The notes below the pieces were generated by a model. That model was not told the DNA's origin, searched no databases, and saw only the letters and a program-made list of their open reading frames with translations. Position numbers and translations under genes: made by a program. Below, piece after piece: positions 27,013 to 33,850 of a stretch of DNA of 33,850 nucleotides. Origin of the DNA: Deltaproteobacteria bacterium (GTDB taxonomy: Bacteria; Desulfobacterota_D; UBA1144; Nemesobacterales; UBA2774); NCBI GenBank assembly GCA_029262255.1, contig JAJCZT010000025.1:1-33850 (forward strand), given 5' to 3'. Position 1 is the stretch's first letter, and every line of letters begins with the position of its first letter.

Positions 27013-28506
27013 ATGGACAACCAAATTTTAATAAATGTAACCTTTAACGAAACCAGAGTTGCCGTTATGGAAAAAGGTTCTGTTGCTGAGCTATATATTG
27101 AGAGAAAGACTACACCACGCATAGTCGGAAATATATATAAAGGTAAAGTGGGAAAAGTCGTCCCGGGGATGCAGGCTGCCTTTATAGATATTGGTATGGA
27201 CAAGGCCGGATTTATCTCGGTCGAAGATGTGCAGGAAGATTCTCTCTATGATTTTTTTCTAGAGAACGAAGAGGAGGATAGCGCTCAATATATTCGTAAA
27301 CAACAAAAAAACCTGATCCAGGACATCTTAAGAGAGGGGCAGCATGTCCTAGTTCAGGTGTTAAAAGAATCTGTTGGAGGCAAAGGGGCAAAGCTGTCGT
27401 CCTATGTTGCCATTCCCGGAAAATATTTGGTGCTGTTAGGAACCCTGGATATAGTCGGTATATCTAGAAAAATTGAAGATAACGAAGAAAGAGAGAGATT
27501 AAGCGAATCTATTAAAAAGCTAAAACCTCAAGGGGCCGGTTTAATTGCAAGAACCGCGAGCGCAGGAGTTTCTGAGGAAGAGCTTGCAAAGGATTTAAAG
27601 GAGCTTCTTTCCATATGGGAAGAAGTCAAGAAAGCGAACGAAGAGAAGAGTGGTCCCTCGTTAATTTATGAAGAGCCCAAACTTTACATTAAAGCCGTTA
27701 GAGATTTTGTTTCGACCGAAGTTACTAAAATCCTCATAGATTCAGATAGCGCGTACAGCGAAGTCACAGACTATTTAAAGCGCAACTTCCCTGATTCTAA
27801 TGTGGATGTGGAGTTGTATAAAGATTCCACCCCCTTGTTTTTAAAATACGGAGTTGAAAATGAGATAAAAAAGATATTTAAGAAAAAGGTTTGGCTTAAA
27901 TCAGGTGGGCATATCATAATTGAGGAAGCGGAAGGGCTGACAGTGGTGGATGTGAATACGGGCAGATATCAAAGCGGCAAAGATCCAGAGGAAACTATCT
28001 ACAACATAAATGTAGAGGCCGCCTTGGAGATAGTGAGACAAATAAGATTAAGAAACCTCGTGGGGATAGTTGTGATGGATTTTATAGACCTTAAAAACCG
28101 CCAGCTGAGAGATGGAGTATCCGAGGTTTTTGTAGAGGCTCTTAAACGCGATAAAGCGAGATCTGTTGTAATCGAAATGTCTTCATTCGGAGTTATCCAA
28201 ATGACGAGGCAGCGCCTGAGAGAAAGTATTTTAAAAGAACTTGCGGAACCCTGTTTTTATTGTGAAGGTACAGGCTATTTGAAATCTATAAGCACTATTT
28301 CTTATGAAATCATTAGGGATATAAAAAAGCGGCTGACTAAACCTGTGAATAAAAAAATCACTGTGCAGGCAAATTCCGTTGTAATTAAGGGCATGCTCGA
28401 TTCAGAAAAAGATAATCTGAAACAGCTCGAGGAGGAATTCGGCATAGAGATTGAATATAAGACGGTAGAAGGAAGAATAGAAAAATATAAGTTAGTAGCG
28501 GAATAA
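27013..28506 (+). CDS. rng: Ribonuclease G/E family endoribonuclease
   Basis: A 497-aa RNase G-type single-strand endoribonuclease for rRNA maturation and mRNA decay. An S1-like RNA-binding domain at about 35-130 (GNIYKGKVGKVVPGMQAAFIDIG) is followed by the RNase H-like and DNase I-like catalytic parts, with metal ligands in LTVVDVNTGRYQSG (about 315) and GIVVMDFIDL (about 357), and the zinc-link CFYCEGTGY (CxxC, about 415) that joins protomers in RNase E. There is no long C-terminal scaffold, so RNase G is a better name than RNase E. The start ATG has no ribosome site; TATAAA at 26988-26993 may be its -10 box, giving a short leader. Confidence 0.95.
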   Translation: MDNQILINVTFNETRVAVMEKGSVAELYIERKTTPRIVGNIYKGKVGKVVPGMQAAFIDIGMDKAGFISVEDVQEDSLYDFFLENEEEDSAQYIRKQQKNLIQDILREGQHVLVQVLKESVGGKGAKLSSYVAIPGKYLVLLGTLDIVGISRKIEDNEERERLSESIKKLKPQGAGLIARTASAGVSEEELAKDLKELLSIWEEVKKANEEKSGPSLIYEEPKLYIKAVRDFVSTEVTKILIDSDSAYSEVTDYLKRNFPDSNVDVELYKDSTPLFLKYGVENEIKKIFKKKVWLKSGGHIIIEEAEGLTVVDVNTGRYQSGKDPEETIYNINVEAALEIVRQIRLRNLVGIVVMDFIDLKNRQLRDGVSEVFVEALKRDKARSVVIEMSSFGVIQMTRQRLRESILKELAEPCFYCEGTGYLKSISTISYEIIRDIKKRLTKPVNKKITVQANSVVIKGMLDSEKDNLKQLEEEFGIEIEYKTVEGRIEKYKLVAE

Positions 28507-28649
28507 GCTGATTCCTAATGTTTCTTGCAGCTAAAAAATCCCATAAAGCAAGGGTCTATATAATTTGTTAGATTAGCCCGGCCTTGAAATAGATTGAGTT
28601 ATCATTACCCTTAAACTAGATCTGCAAATTCGGATTTAACCATTCTTAC

Positions 28650-29348
28650 ATGTCTAAAGAAAACTCTAAGAGGCATATAAAACTTCTCCTCAAAAACCTT
28701 TGCAAGTATTACCAGGAAGCCGGGGGCAGAATTGACATTCTTGATGATATTGATGCTGAGTTCTATCAAGGCGAGATTGTCGCATTAGTAGGAAAGAGCG
28801 GCTCGGGTAAGACTACGCTGCTCAATCTGATATGCGGCATTGATTCTCCGGATAGCGGTGAAGTTTGGATTGGTGAGACCCTTCTTACGGGTCTTTCAGA
28901 AGATCAGCTAACTTTAATCAGACGAAACCAGGTCGGGATAGTTTTTCAATTCTTCAACCTTATTCCCACTCTAAGCGTAATTGAAAACGTAGCTCTCCCA
29001 AGTGAATTAAATGGAACGGGCAGTCACGAAAGCAGGCTTCGCGCCGAGGAATTGTTGGAAAGAGTTAATCTGGGCGATCGACTAAATTCTTACCCTGACG
29101 TCCTGTCGGGGGGGGAGCAGCAGCGTGTTGCAATAGCGCGGGCTCTTATCAACGATCCGGATTTGATTCTGGCTGATGAGCCTACGGGGAATTTAGACGA
29201 TGAGACTGCAAAAGAAATACTGGACTTACTTCTGAGCGTTGCTCGGGAGGCCGGCAAAACTATGATAATAGCGACTCACAGTTTCGAGATAATAAATTAC
29301 GCAGACCGGGTTTACACAATTCATAACGGCAAACTCTTTCCCGAATAA
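28650..29348 (+). CDS. ABC transporter ATP-binding protein (LolD/YbbA/MacB family)
   Basis: A 232-aa ATPase of the MacB/LolD exporter branch. Walker [14 protein letters not shown] (about 49-61), Q-loop in [18 protein letters not shown], signature [15 protein letters not shown], Walker [13 protein letters not shown] and H-loop IATHSFE are all intact. The N-terminal extension of about 10 residues is polar. It precedes a permease of the same branch by 23 bases and an AttH-type lipoprotein after that, so it energises this mechanotransmission-type exporter. The 143-base gap to rng shows no terminator. The start has no ribosome site. Confidence 0.95.
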   Translation: MSKENSKRHIKLLLKNLCKYYQEAGGRIDILDDIDAEFYQGEIVALVGKSGSGKTTLLNLICGIDSPDSGEVWIGETLLTGLSEDQLTLIRRNQVGIVFQFFNLIPTLSVIENVALPSELNGTGSHESRLRAEELLERVNLGDRLNSYPDVLSGGEQQRVAIARALINDPDLILADEPTGNLDDETAKEILDLLLSVAREAGKTMIIATHSFEIINYADRVYTIHNGKLFPE

Positions 29349-29371
29349 TTTAATATTGGCGGTTAGTTAAT

Positions 29372-31936
29372 ATGAATTACCCACTTTTCCTAGTCAGTAC
29401 CGGTTATATCAGAAAGCACTTACTCCAGAACCTTCTTTTGGTTGTCGGAATAGCGTTTGGCGTGGCTTTGGTGGTATCGGTAGATATTGCGAATCAAAGC
29501 GCTATCCGCTCATTCACCCTTTCTAAAGAGATGTTATCAAGTAAGAGCACTCATCACATATCAGGCACATACTCAGATTTTGACGAAAAAATATATAAAG
29601 ATCTCAAACTTAACTTGGGTATTCGTAATTTAGCCCCCATTGTCGAGGATTATGTAAATATAGTAGAGCTTGGCGGCAGGGCCGCGCGTCTTGTAGGAGT
29701 TGATTTTTTTGCCGATTTAATTTTTTATGACAGTCAATCGAGTTCTATTACTAACCTTCCTCAGAATATCTTGAGTGAGCTGATGACTAAACCCAATACC
29801 GGGCTAATATCCCGGGATTTAGCTGATGATGCCGGTATTCATACCGGTGATGTTGTAGAACTAAGTTACGGCTCAAGGACTCTCAATATTGAAATTGTGG
29901 GACTACTCAGCTCAAAAGACGATGAGCTTCGAGAGAGTTTGGGAGGACTGCTGATTGCCGACATCTCTACCGCTCAGGAATTACTGGATAAAGTGGGATC
30001 TTTGTCCCGGATCGATTTGTTAATTGATGAAAATACCCCTCAGGGAACCCAGGATCTTGAACGTATAAGGGATCTGCTTCCTGCTGTAGTTGAAATTAAA
30101 AAAAAGGATAACCTCCTGGGTTCTACAGAGAGCATAACCCGGTCGTTTGAGCTTAATCTGACCGCCCTTAGTCTATTAGCTCTTTTCGTCGGGGTTTTTC
30201 TGATCTACAACATAGTTTCATTCTCGGTAATACAGAGGCGCTCAATTATCGGAACACTCAGGTCGATCGGTGTTACCCGCCGCCAAATATTTAAAATGAT
30301 ATTGGTGGAGGCGCTAATAATTGGCATCCTCGGCAGTCTGATCGGCGTCATAGGCGGGATATTATTAGGGCGAGGCATAGTTGAGCTTGTAACCGGCACA
30401 ATAAACGATCTTTATTTTACTCTAACGGTTACAAGCTTCTCAGTCTCTGTGAAAACTATAATTAAAGCAATGTCGGCTGGCATCCTGGCTGTATTAATAG
30501 CAGCCGTTGTTCCCGCATATGAGGCTTCCCGTATTAATCCTATTAATGTTCTTCGCCGCTCTGAGCTTGAGAAGTATTTTGTCAAAACAGTTCCGTTTCT
30601 AACTCTCAGCGGCCTTGTTTTTATTGGTCTTGGTTTTGTTTTAATAATTCTGCCGACAAAGAGTCTCGTACTTAGTCTCATTTCAGTATTCTTAATATTA
30701 TTTGGCGCGTCGCTGATAGTTCCCGTCTGCACGGTTAACTCTATGCGGTTTTTCTCGCTTATCTTAAGCAAGACCTCCGTGATCTGGCGTATGGCTCCCC
30801 GCAATATAATAAGGTCAACGAGCCGCACAGGGGTTGCAATTGCTTCCCTTGCTGTCGCAATTTCTGTGATATTAAGTGTGAGCATTATGATAGGCAGCTT
30901 TCGAAGCACCGTTGTGAGTTGGCTTGATACCGCTCTTACCGCGGACATCTTCATATCGATGCCGTCTCAAAATATCAGCAGTCAGGCGGGACTCGATCAA
31001 GCCTTAAAAAATGAAGTTGAGAATTTCCCGGGGATAGATAGAGTCGCTACAGTAAGGAGGGTTCTATTTCAGAGCCCCGGTTATGGTTCCTTCAGTCTCG
31101 TAGCGGTAACAGAGGATTTAGCTGTAAAAAACCGGAGGTTTATTTGGAATAGAGACGATAATGAGAGGCTCTGGGATCAAATCCAAGACAGTTCCGTGCT
31201 TGTCTCTGAGGTATTTGCATACAGAAACGGTATCAAGCCCGGCCCCGGCAATGTAATTGAACTTCCGACCGACAAAGGGATAAAAGAGTTTGAAATAGCC
31301 GGGGTCTATTACGACTACGGCTCACAAACAGGCGTTGTTCTAATTTCAGATGACTTGTTCCGCTCCTATTGGAATGACGGCAAAATTAACTCCCTGGGTG
31401 TTTATATTTCTCCCGGCCTTGAAGTTGACAAGACAGTGGATGAGCTTAGAGGGTATTTGTCTAAGGACCGCAGTCTCCTTATCAGATCAAATACAGCACT
31501 TAAAAAATCGGCGATAAATACTTTTGATAAGACATTTACCGTTACATCCGCTTTAAGAATCTTAATCGCAATTGTCGCTTTCATAAGCGTACTAAGCTCA
31601 CTCATGGCGCTCCAGTTAGAAAGGGGGCGTGAGTTCGGGGTATTTCGCTCCTTAGGTATGACAGTATCACAGCTTCGAGGGATGGTGTTTTTAGAGAACG
31701 GATTGATTGGTCTTACCGCTGGACTTTTTTCAATACCACTGGGAGTAACCCTCTCATTGATACTTATTTATGTGATCAATCTCCGCTCATTCGGGTGGAC
31801 TCTGGATTTTGTAATAAAGCCTCAATATTTTATAGAAGCCGTTCTGATAGCTTTGGTAGCGGCAATTACAGCAGGGATATATCCGGCATATCGCCTTTCG
31901 AAAGAGAATGTCGGCAGACTTATCAGGGAAGAGTAG
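29372..31936 (+). CDS. ABC transporter permease, FtsX/YbbP type with ten predicted membrane helices
   Basis: An 854-aa permease. Predicted helices lie at about 18-40, 262-285, 308-335, 365-383, 408-428, 432-455, 488-510 and three near the C-terminus (about 725-845). Two FtsX domains are visible, the first around 260-400 (RRSIIGTLRSIGVTRRQIFKM; VPAYEASRINPINVLRR) and the second at the end (RGREFGVFRSLGMTVSQLRGM; IYPAYRLSKENVGRLIREE). Large periplasmic domains follow helix 1 and helix 7. This duplicated layout matches YbbP and the permeases of att-type operons rather than four-helix MacB or LolC. Such complexes act from the inner membrane on lipids, lipoproteins or hydrophobic compounds. The stop codon overlaps the ribosome site of the next gene. 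Confidence 0.93.
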   Translation: MNYPLFLVSTGYIRKHLLQNLLLVVGIAFGVALVVSVDIANQSAIRSFTLSKEMLSSKSTHHISGTYSDFDEKIYKDLKLNLGIRNLAPIVEDYVNIVELGGRAARLVGVDFFADLIFYDSQSSSITNLPQNILSELMTKPNTGLISRDLADDAGIHTGDVVELSYGSRTLNIEIVGLLSSKDDELRESLGGLLIADISTAQELLDKVGSLSRIDLLIDENTPQGTQDLERIRDLLPAVVEIKKKDNLLGSTESITRSFELNLTALSLLALFVGVFLIYNIVSFSVIQRRSIIGTLRSIGVTRRQIFKMILVEALIIGILGSLIGVIGGILLGRGIVELVTGTINDLYFTLTVTSFSVSVKTIIKAMSAGILAVLIAAVVPAYEASRINPINVLRRSELEKYFVKTVPFLTLSGLVFIGLGFVLIILPTKSLVLSLISVFLILFGASLIVPVCTVNSMRFFSLILSKTSVIWRMAPRNIIRSTSRTGVAIASLAVAISVILSVSIMIGSFRSTVVSWLDTALTADIFISMPSQNISSQAGLDQALKNEVENFPGIDRVATVRRVLFQSPGYGSFSLVAVTEDLAVKNRRFIWNRDDNERLWDQIQDSSVLVSEVFAYRNGIKPGPGNVIELPTDKGIKEFEIAGVYYDYGSQTGVVLISDDLFRSYWNDGKINSLGVYISPGLEVDKTVDELRGYLSKDRSLLIRSNTALKKSAINTFDKTFTVTSALRILIAIVAFISVLSSLMALQLERGREFGVFRSLGMTVSQLRGMVFLENGLIGLTAGLFSIPLGVTLSLILIYVINLRSFGWTLDFVIKPQYFIEAVLIALVAAITAGIYPAYRLSKENVGRLIREE

Positions 31937-31949
31937 GAGACTCTATTTT

Positions 31950-33062
31950 ATGAATTTACGGCAAATAATTTTTGTTATATCTCTGGTGCTTTTGGCGGGG
32001 ATTGCAACTTCTTGCGATGACAATAGAAGCGCTCAAGATGCCGGCAATATTGCCCAATCCCTTTCTGGAAATGATGCCGGCGGATTTAAAAGGGTCCAAA
32101 TGCCCAGAGAATTTAAGTTTCCTCAGGATTTTGGTCCGCATCCGGAATATCAGACCGAGTGGTGGTACTACACTGGAAATCTAACAGATCCTTCGGGGCG
32201 GGATTTCGGCTACCAGCTTACCTTTTTCCGCCGTGCCTTAAGCCCGCATGACATAAAAAGAGAGTCCAATTGGGCTTCAAACCAGATTTATTTTGCCCAC
32301 TTTGCGCTTACCGATATTGAAAACGGCAAATTCTATTCAAGCGAGAGCTGGAGTAGAGGCGCTATGGGGTTGGCTGGCGCTCAAAGCGCCCCGTTTCGGG
32401 TATGGATAGATAATTGGTCTGTCAAAGGGGAGGGCAAAAATTTCACACTTAAAGCAGAGGACAGCTCAGTTTCTATAGACTTATTGCTGCAACCCCTTAA
32501 GCCTACGGTTCTGCAGGGCGATAAGGGTCTTAGTCAAAAGAGCGGGGAGGTGGGTAACGCATCTTACTATTTCTCCCAAACCCGTATTGATAGCTCTGGA
32601 ACAATTTCCATAGATGGACAGAAGTTTGAAGTTGGCGGTCTAAGCTGGCTCGACCGTGAATGGAGCACAAGCGCTCTAGGTGAAGATCAGAAGGGTTGGG
32701 ACTGGTTTTCTCTTCAGCTGGAGGACGGGCGGGAAATTATGCTCTATCAGCTTCGCTTAAAAGACGGCGGAATAGACCCATTTTCTTCAGGCAGTCTGAT
32801 TGGAACGTCGGGTGATGTCACACCGCTTAAAGCAGGCGATTTTGAAATTGAAGTGCTGGATACTTGGAAGAGTCCGAATACGAAAGTTGTGTATCCCTCA
32901 AAATGGCAAATTTCTATTCCTAAACACGATATTGTATTAACGGTAATTCCGCTATTGGGAAACCAGGAGCTCCTGGTCTCATTTACCTATTGGGAGGGTG
33001 CTGTCAAAGTTGTGGGCGACGGTTTGTCAGGTAAGGGCTATGTCGAACTTACGGGCTATTAA
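31950..33062 (+). CDS. AttH/CrtC-type lipocalin-like lipoprotein
   Basis: A 370-aa lipoprotein (signal MNLRQIIFVISLVLLAGIA, lipobox ending ATSC) with the two-domain lipocalin-like fold shared by AttH and hydroxyneurosporene hydratase CrtC. Signatures: the start of the fold YQTEWWYYTGNLTDPSGR (about 65-82), FGYQLTFFRRALSP, QIYFAHFALTDIENGKFY, and SWLDREWSTSALGEDQKGWDWF in the middle, a block typical of this family. In Agrobacterium such a gene ends an operon with ABC exporter genes, as here. The fold suggests binding of a hydrophobic ligand; whether it is an enzyme is not known. I use the ATG at 31950, with AGGAG at 31935-31939 overlapping the permease stop, rather than the upstream in-frame codon at 31908, because it starts the signal peptide. 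Confidence 0.9.
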   Translation: MNLRQIIFVISLVLLAGIATSCDDNRSAQDAGNIAQSLSGNDAGGFKRVQMPREFKFPQDFGPHPEYQTEWWYYTGNLTDPSGRDFGYQLTFFRRALSPHDIKRESNWASNQIYFAHFALTDIENGKFYSSESWSRGAMGLAGAQSAPFRVWIDNWSVKGEGKNFTLKAEDSSVSIDLLLQPLKPTVLQGDKGLSQKSGEVGNASYYFSQTRIDSSGTISIDGQKFEVGGLSWLDREWSTSALGEDQKGWDWFSLQLEDGREIMLYQLRLKDGGIDPFSSGSLIGTSGDVTPLKAGDFEIEVLDTWKSPNTKVVYPSKWQISIPKHDIVLTVIPLLGNQELLVSFTYWEGAVKVVGDGLSGKGYVELTGY

Positions 33063-33076
33063 TTTTGAACCATGCG

Positions 33077-33116
33077 ATCCCTTCCCCCCAGTGTGAAGGT
33101 GGGGGTGGTTGTCATT
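33077..33116 (+). repeat. Dispersed repeat module B, copy 2 (shorter)
   Basis: Starts ATCCCTTCCCCC and ends GGGGGTGGTTGTCATT like the copy at 18067-18115, but with a deletion in the middle that removes most of the hairpin. Its last six bases are shared with the following E module, so B and E are fused here. Confidence 0.7.
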
Positions 33117-33140
33117 CCCGAATGTTTTTATCGGGAATCC
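33111..33140 (+). repeat. Dispersed repeat module E, copy 2
   Basis: A hairpin unit with ATTCCCGA (33114-33121) and TCGGGAAT (33131-33138) around a T-rich 9-base loop, preceded by GTC. GTCATTCCCG-type hairpins are common dispersed repeats in many bacterial genomes. Confidence 0.7.
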
Positions 33141-33277
33141 ATTTAGTCCCCTCCTTAGAAAAAGAACGGATTCGAGCAAGCGAGGATTCGGTTGCTGTTG
33201 CTTAGAAAGTAAGAGTAAATTAATTGAATCTCTACGCTAATTGAAATTTAATAGTTAGGGAGGATTTGAAGTTTGTC

Positions 33278-33328
33278 GTCACCCTGAACCATGTTCTGAA
33301 CCATGTCCCGGACTACGATCCGGGATCT
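33278..33328 (+). repeat. Dispersed repeat module C, copy 2, with second hairpin
   Basis: Begins GTCACCCTGAACC like the start of the C module at 26176, contains the direct repeat CTGAACCATGT twice (33284-33294 and 33296-33306), and ends with a hairpin TCCCGGA-CTACGA-TCCGGGA at 33306-33325 (7-bp stem, 6-base loop). Confidence 0.6.
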
Positions 33329-33465
33329 ATTCAGTATCTATTCGGCGCCTCTCCTTTGCCTTTTCCTTCCTATCGCCGGATCAAATAGCGACTATAAGAC
33401 TATTATCTTATCTGCGGATATGATACAATACTGCTTAATACTGATCCTAAAGGAGGATAGACAAA

Positions 33466-33850
33466 TTGCTATCATTAACTTTTCAGTATTCTAAAAAAGC
33501 TTTGGGGCTTCTCATATTAACACTCTTTATTTTTTCATCATTTCTCTTAACAGCATCAGCTCAGCTTGAGTTGATTGAAAACGGCAGCTTCGAAACCGGG
33601 GACTTCACCGGGTGGACTGTAGTTCAGGAGCCGTTCAGTGGGGGTGATTGGTTTGTTTACGCTGGGAATACTTCTCCGCTAAGTGGCCTTCCAATATTAC
33701 CACCGCCGGACGGCACGTTTGCCGCCACTACAGACCAGGCAGACCCAAGCTCTCAGGTGCTTTTTCAGGATATAGATATCCCCGCCGGAGCCACTGTAGC
33801 GTGCTCGGTTATCGTTTATTATGAAAATCGGGCTGGTGAATTTATAACCG
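33466..33850 (+). CDS. Secreted protein with NGSFE-GxFTGW domain, 3' end outside window
   Basis: The 5' part (128 codons) of a secreted or surface protein. It begins with a TTG codon 9 bases after a near-perfect AAAGGAGG ribosome site; no ATG or GTG is better placed. The N-terminus is a signal peptide (KKALGLLILTLFIFSSFLL, probable cleavage after ASA near residue 36), followed by LIENGSFETGDFTGWTV, a hallmark of carbohydrate-binding-module-like or choice-of-anchor jelly-roll domains found in many extracellular proteins, and strands such as VLFQDIDIPAG. The rest is outside the window, so the anchor type and function cannot be judged. Confidence 0.75.
   Translation, partial: MLSLTFQYSKKALGLLILTLFIFSSFLLTASAQLELIENGSFETGDFTGWTVVQEPFSGGDWFVYAGNTSPLSGLPILPPPDGTFAATTDQADPSSQVLFQDIDIPAGATVACSVIVYYENRAGEFIT

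Larger units (their letters stand above)
33063..33465. other. 403-base intergenic region with dispersed repeats
   Basis: No gene is supported here. The first half has B and E repeat modules (33077-33140), and a C-like module with a second hairpin lies at 33278-33328. Between them is AT-rich sequence with nothing recognisable. The last bases carry AAAGGAGG at 33449-33456, the ribosome site of the next gene. Confidence 0.7.

Noticed and set aside
28516-28556. CTTGC/GCAAG inverted repeat after rng as a terminator
   Set aside because: The stem is only 5 bp with a long loop and no following T-run.

Overview
The window is an ordinary chromosomal stretch of a diderm (Gram-negative) bacterium with moderately low GC (about 40% by eye). 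The diderm assignment rests on a TamB-like envelope protein, two RlpA proteins (one with a SPOR domain), several lipoprotein signal peptides, a GyrB carrying the insert typical of Gram-negative gyrases, and a lipoprotein-linked ABC exporter. Menaquinone is evidently made by the futalosine route (mqnA, mqnD, probable mqnX), and a CofC homologue hints at a deazaflavin (F420-type) cofactor. This mix fits lineages around Desulfobacterota, Dadabacteria or Nitrospinota better than Proteobacteria in the strict sense, but the sequence alone does not fix the taxon. I saw no tRNA, rRNA, CRISPR array, prophage or intact insertion sequence.

Layout. 1-4.7 kb: the 3' part of gyrB faces an isolated nuoG-nuoH pair. 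4.9-9.3 kb: a large TamB-like gene faces a small cysteine-rich lipoprotein gene. 9.4-15.1 kb: alaC diverges from a + strand cluster rlpA - rlpA(SPOR) - dapF-like - amidohydrolase (probable mqnX) - a gamma-glutamylcyclotransferase/N-formylglutamate-amidohydrolase fusion. 15.1-17.9 kb: a large FAD/Fe-S dehydrogenase on the - strand that overlaps the fusion gene tail to tail. 18.3-19 kb: cofC, tail to tail with an aldehyde dehydrogenase. 19-25.4 kb: a long - strand array read in the order envelope protein - hisA - hisF - dgt - mqnA - mqnD - aldehyde dehydrogenase, with short spacers suggesting cotranscription. 25.5-28.5 kb: EVE-domain protein, pcm and rng on the + strand. 28.6-33.1 kb: an ABC ATPase, a ten-helix permease and an AttH/CrtC-type lipocalin lipoprotein form a compact export module. 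33.5 kb to the end: the 5' part of a secreted protein gene.

Three intergenic gaps (about 18.0-18.2, 25.95-26.2 and 33.08-33.33 kb) carry the same family of short, hairpin-forming dispersed repeats. Elsewhere the genes are tightly packed, with several overlaps and almost no classical terminators.

The most notable points are a DapF-like protein in which both catalytic cysteines are serines, the glutamate-themed two-domain fusion enzyme, the mosaic repeats, a perfect palindrome over the divergent alaC/rlpA promoters, an unusually short NuoG, and a cofC with no other F420 gene nearby. I did not find a clearly new multi-gene system; the DapF-like protein is the best candidate for an undescribed biochemical activity.
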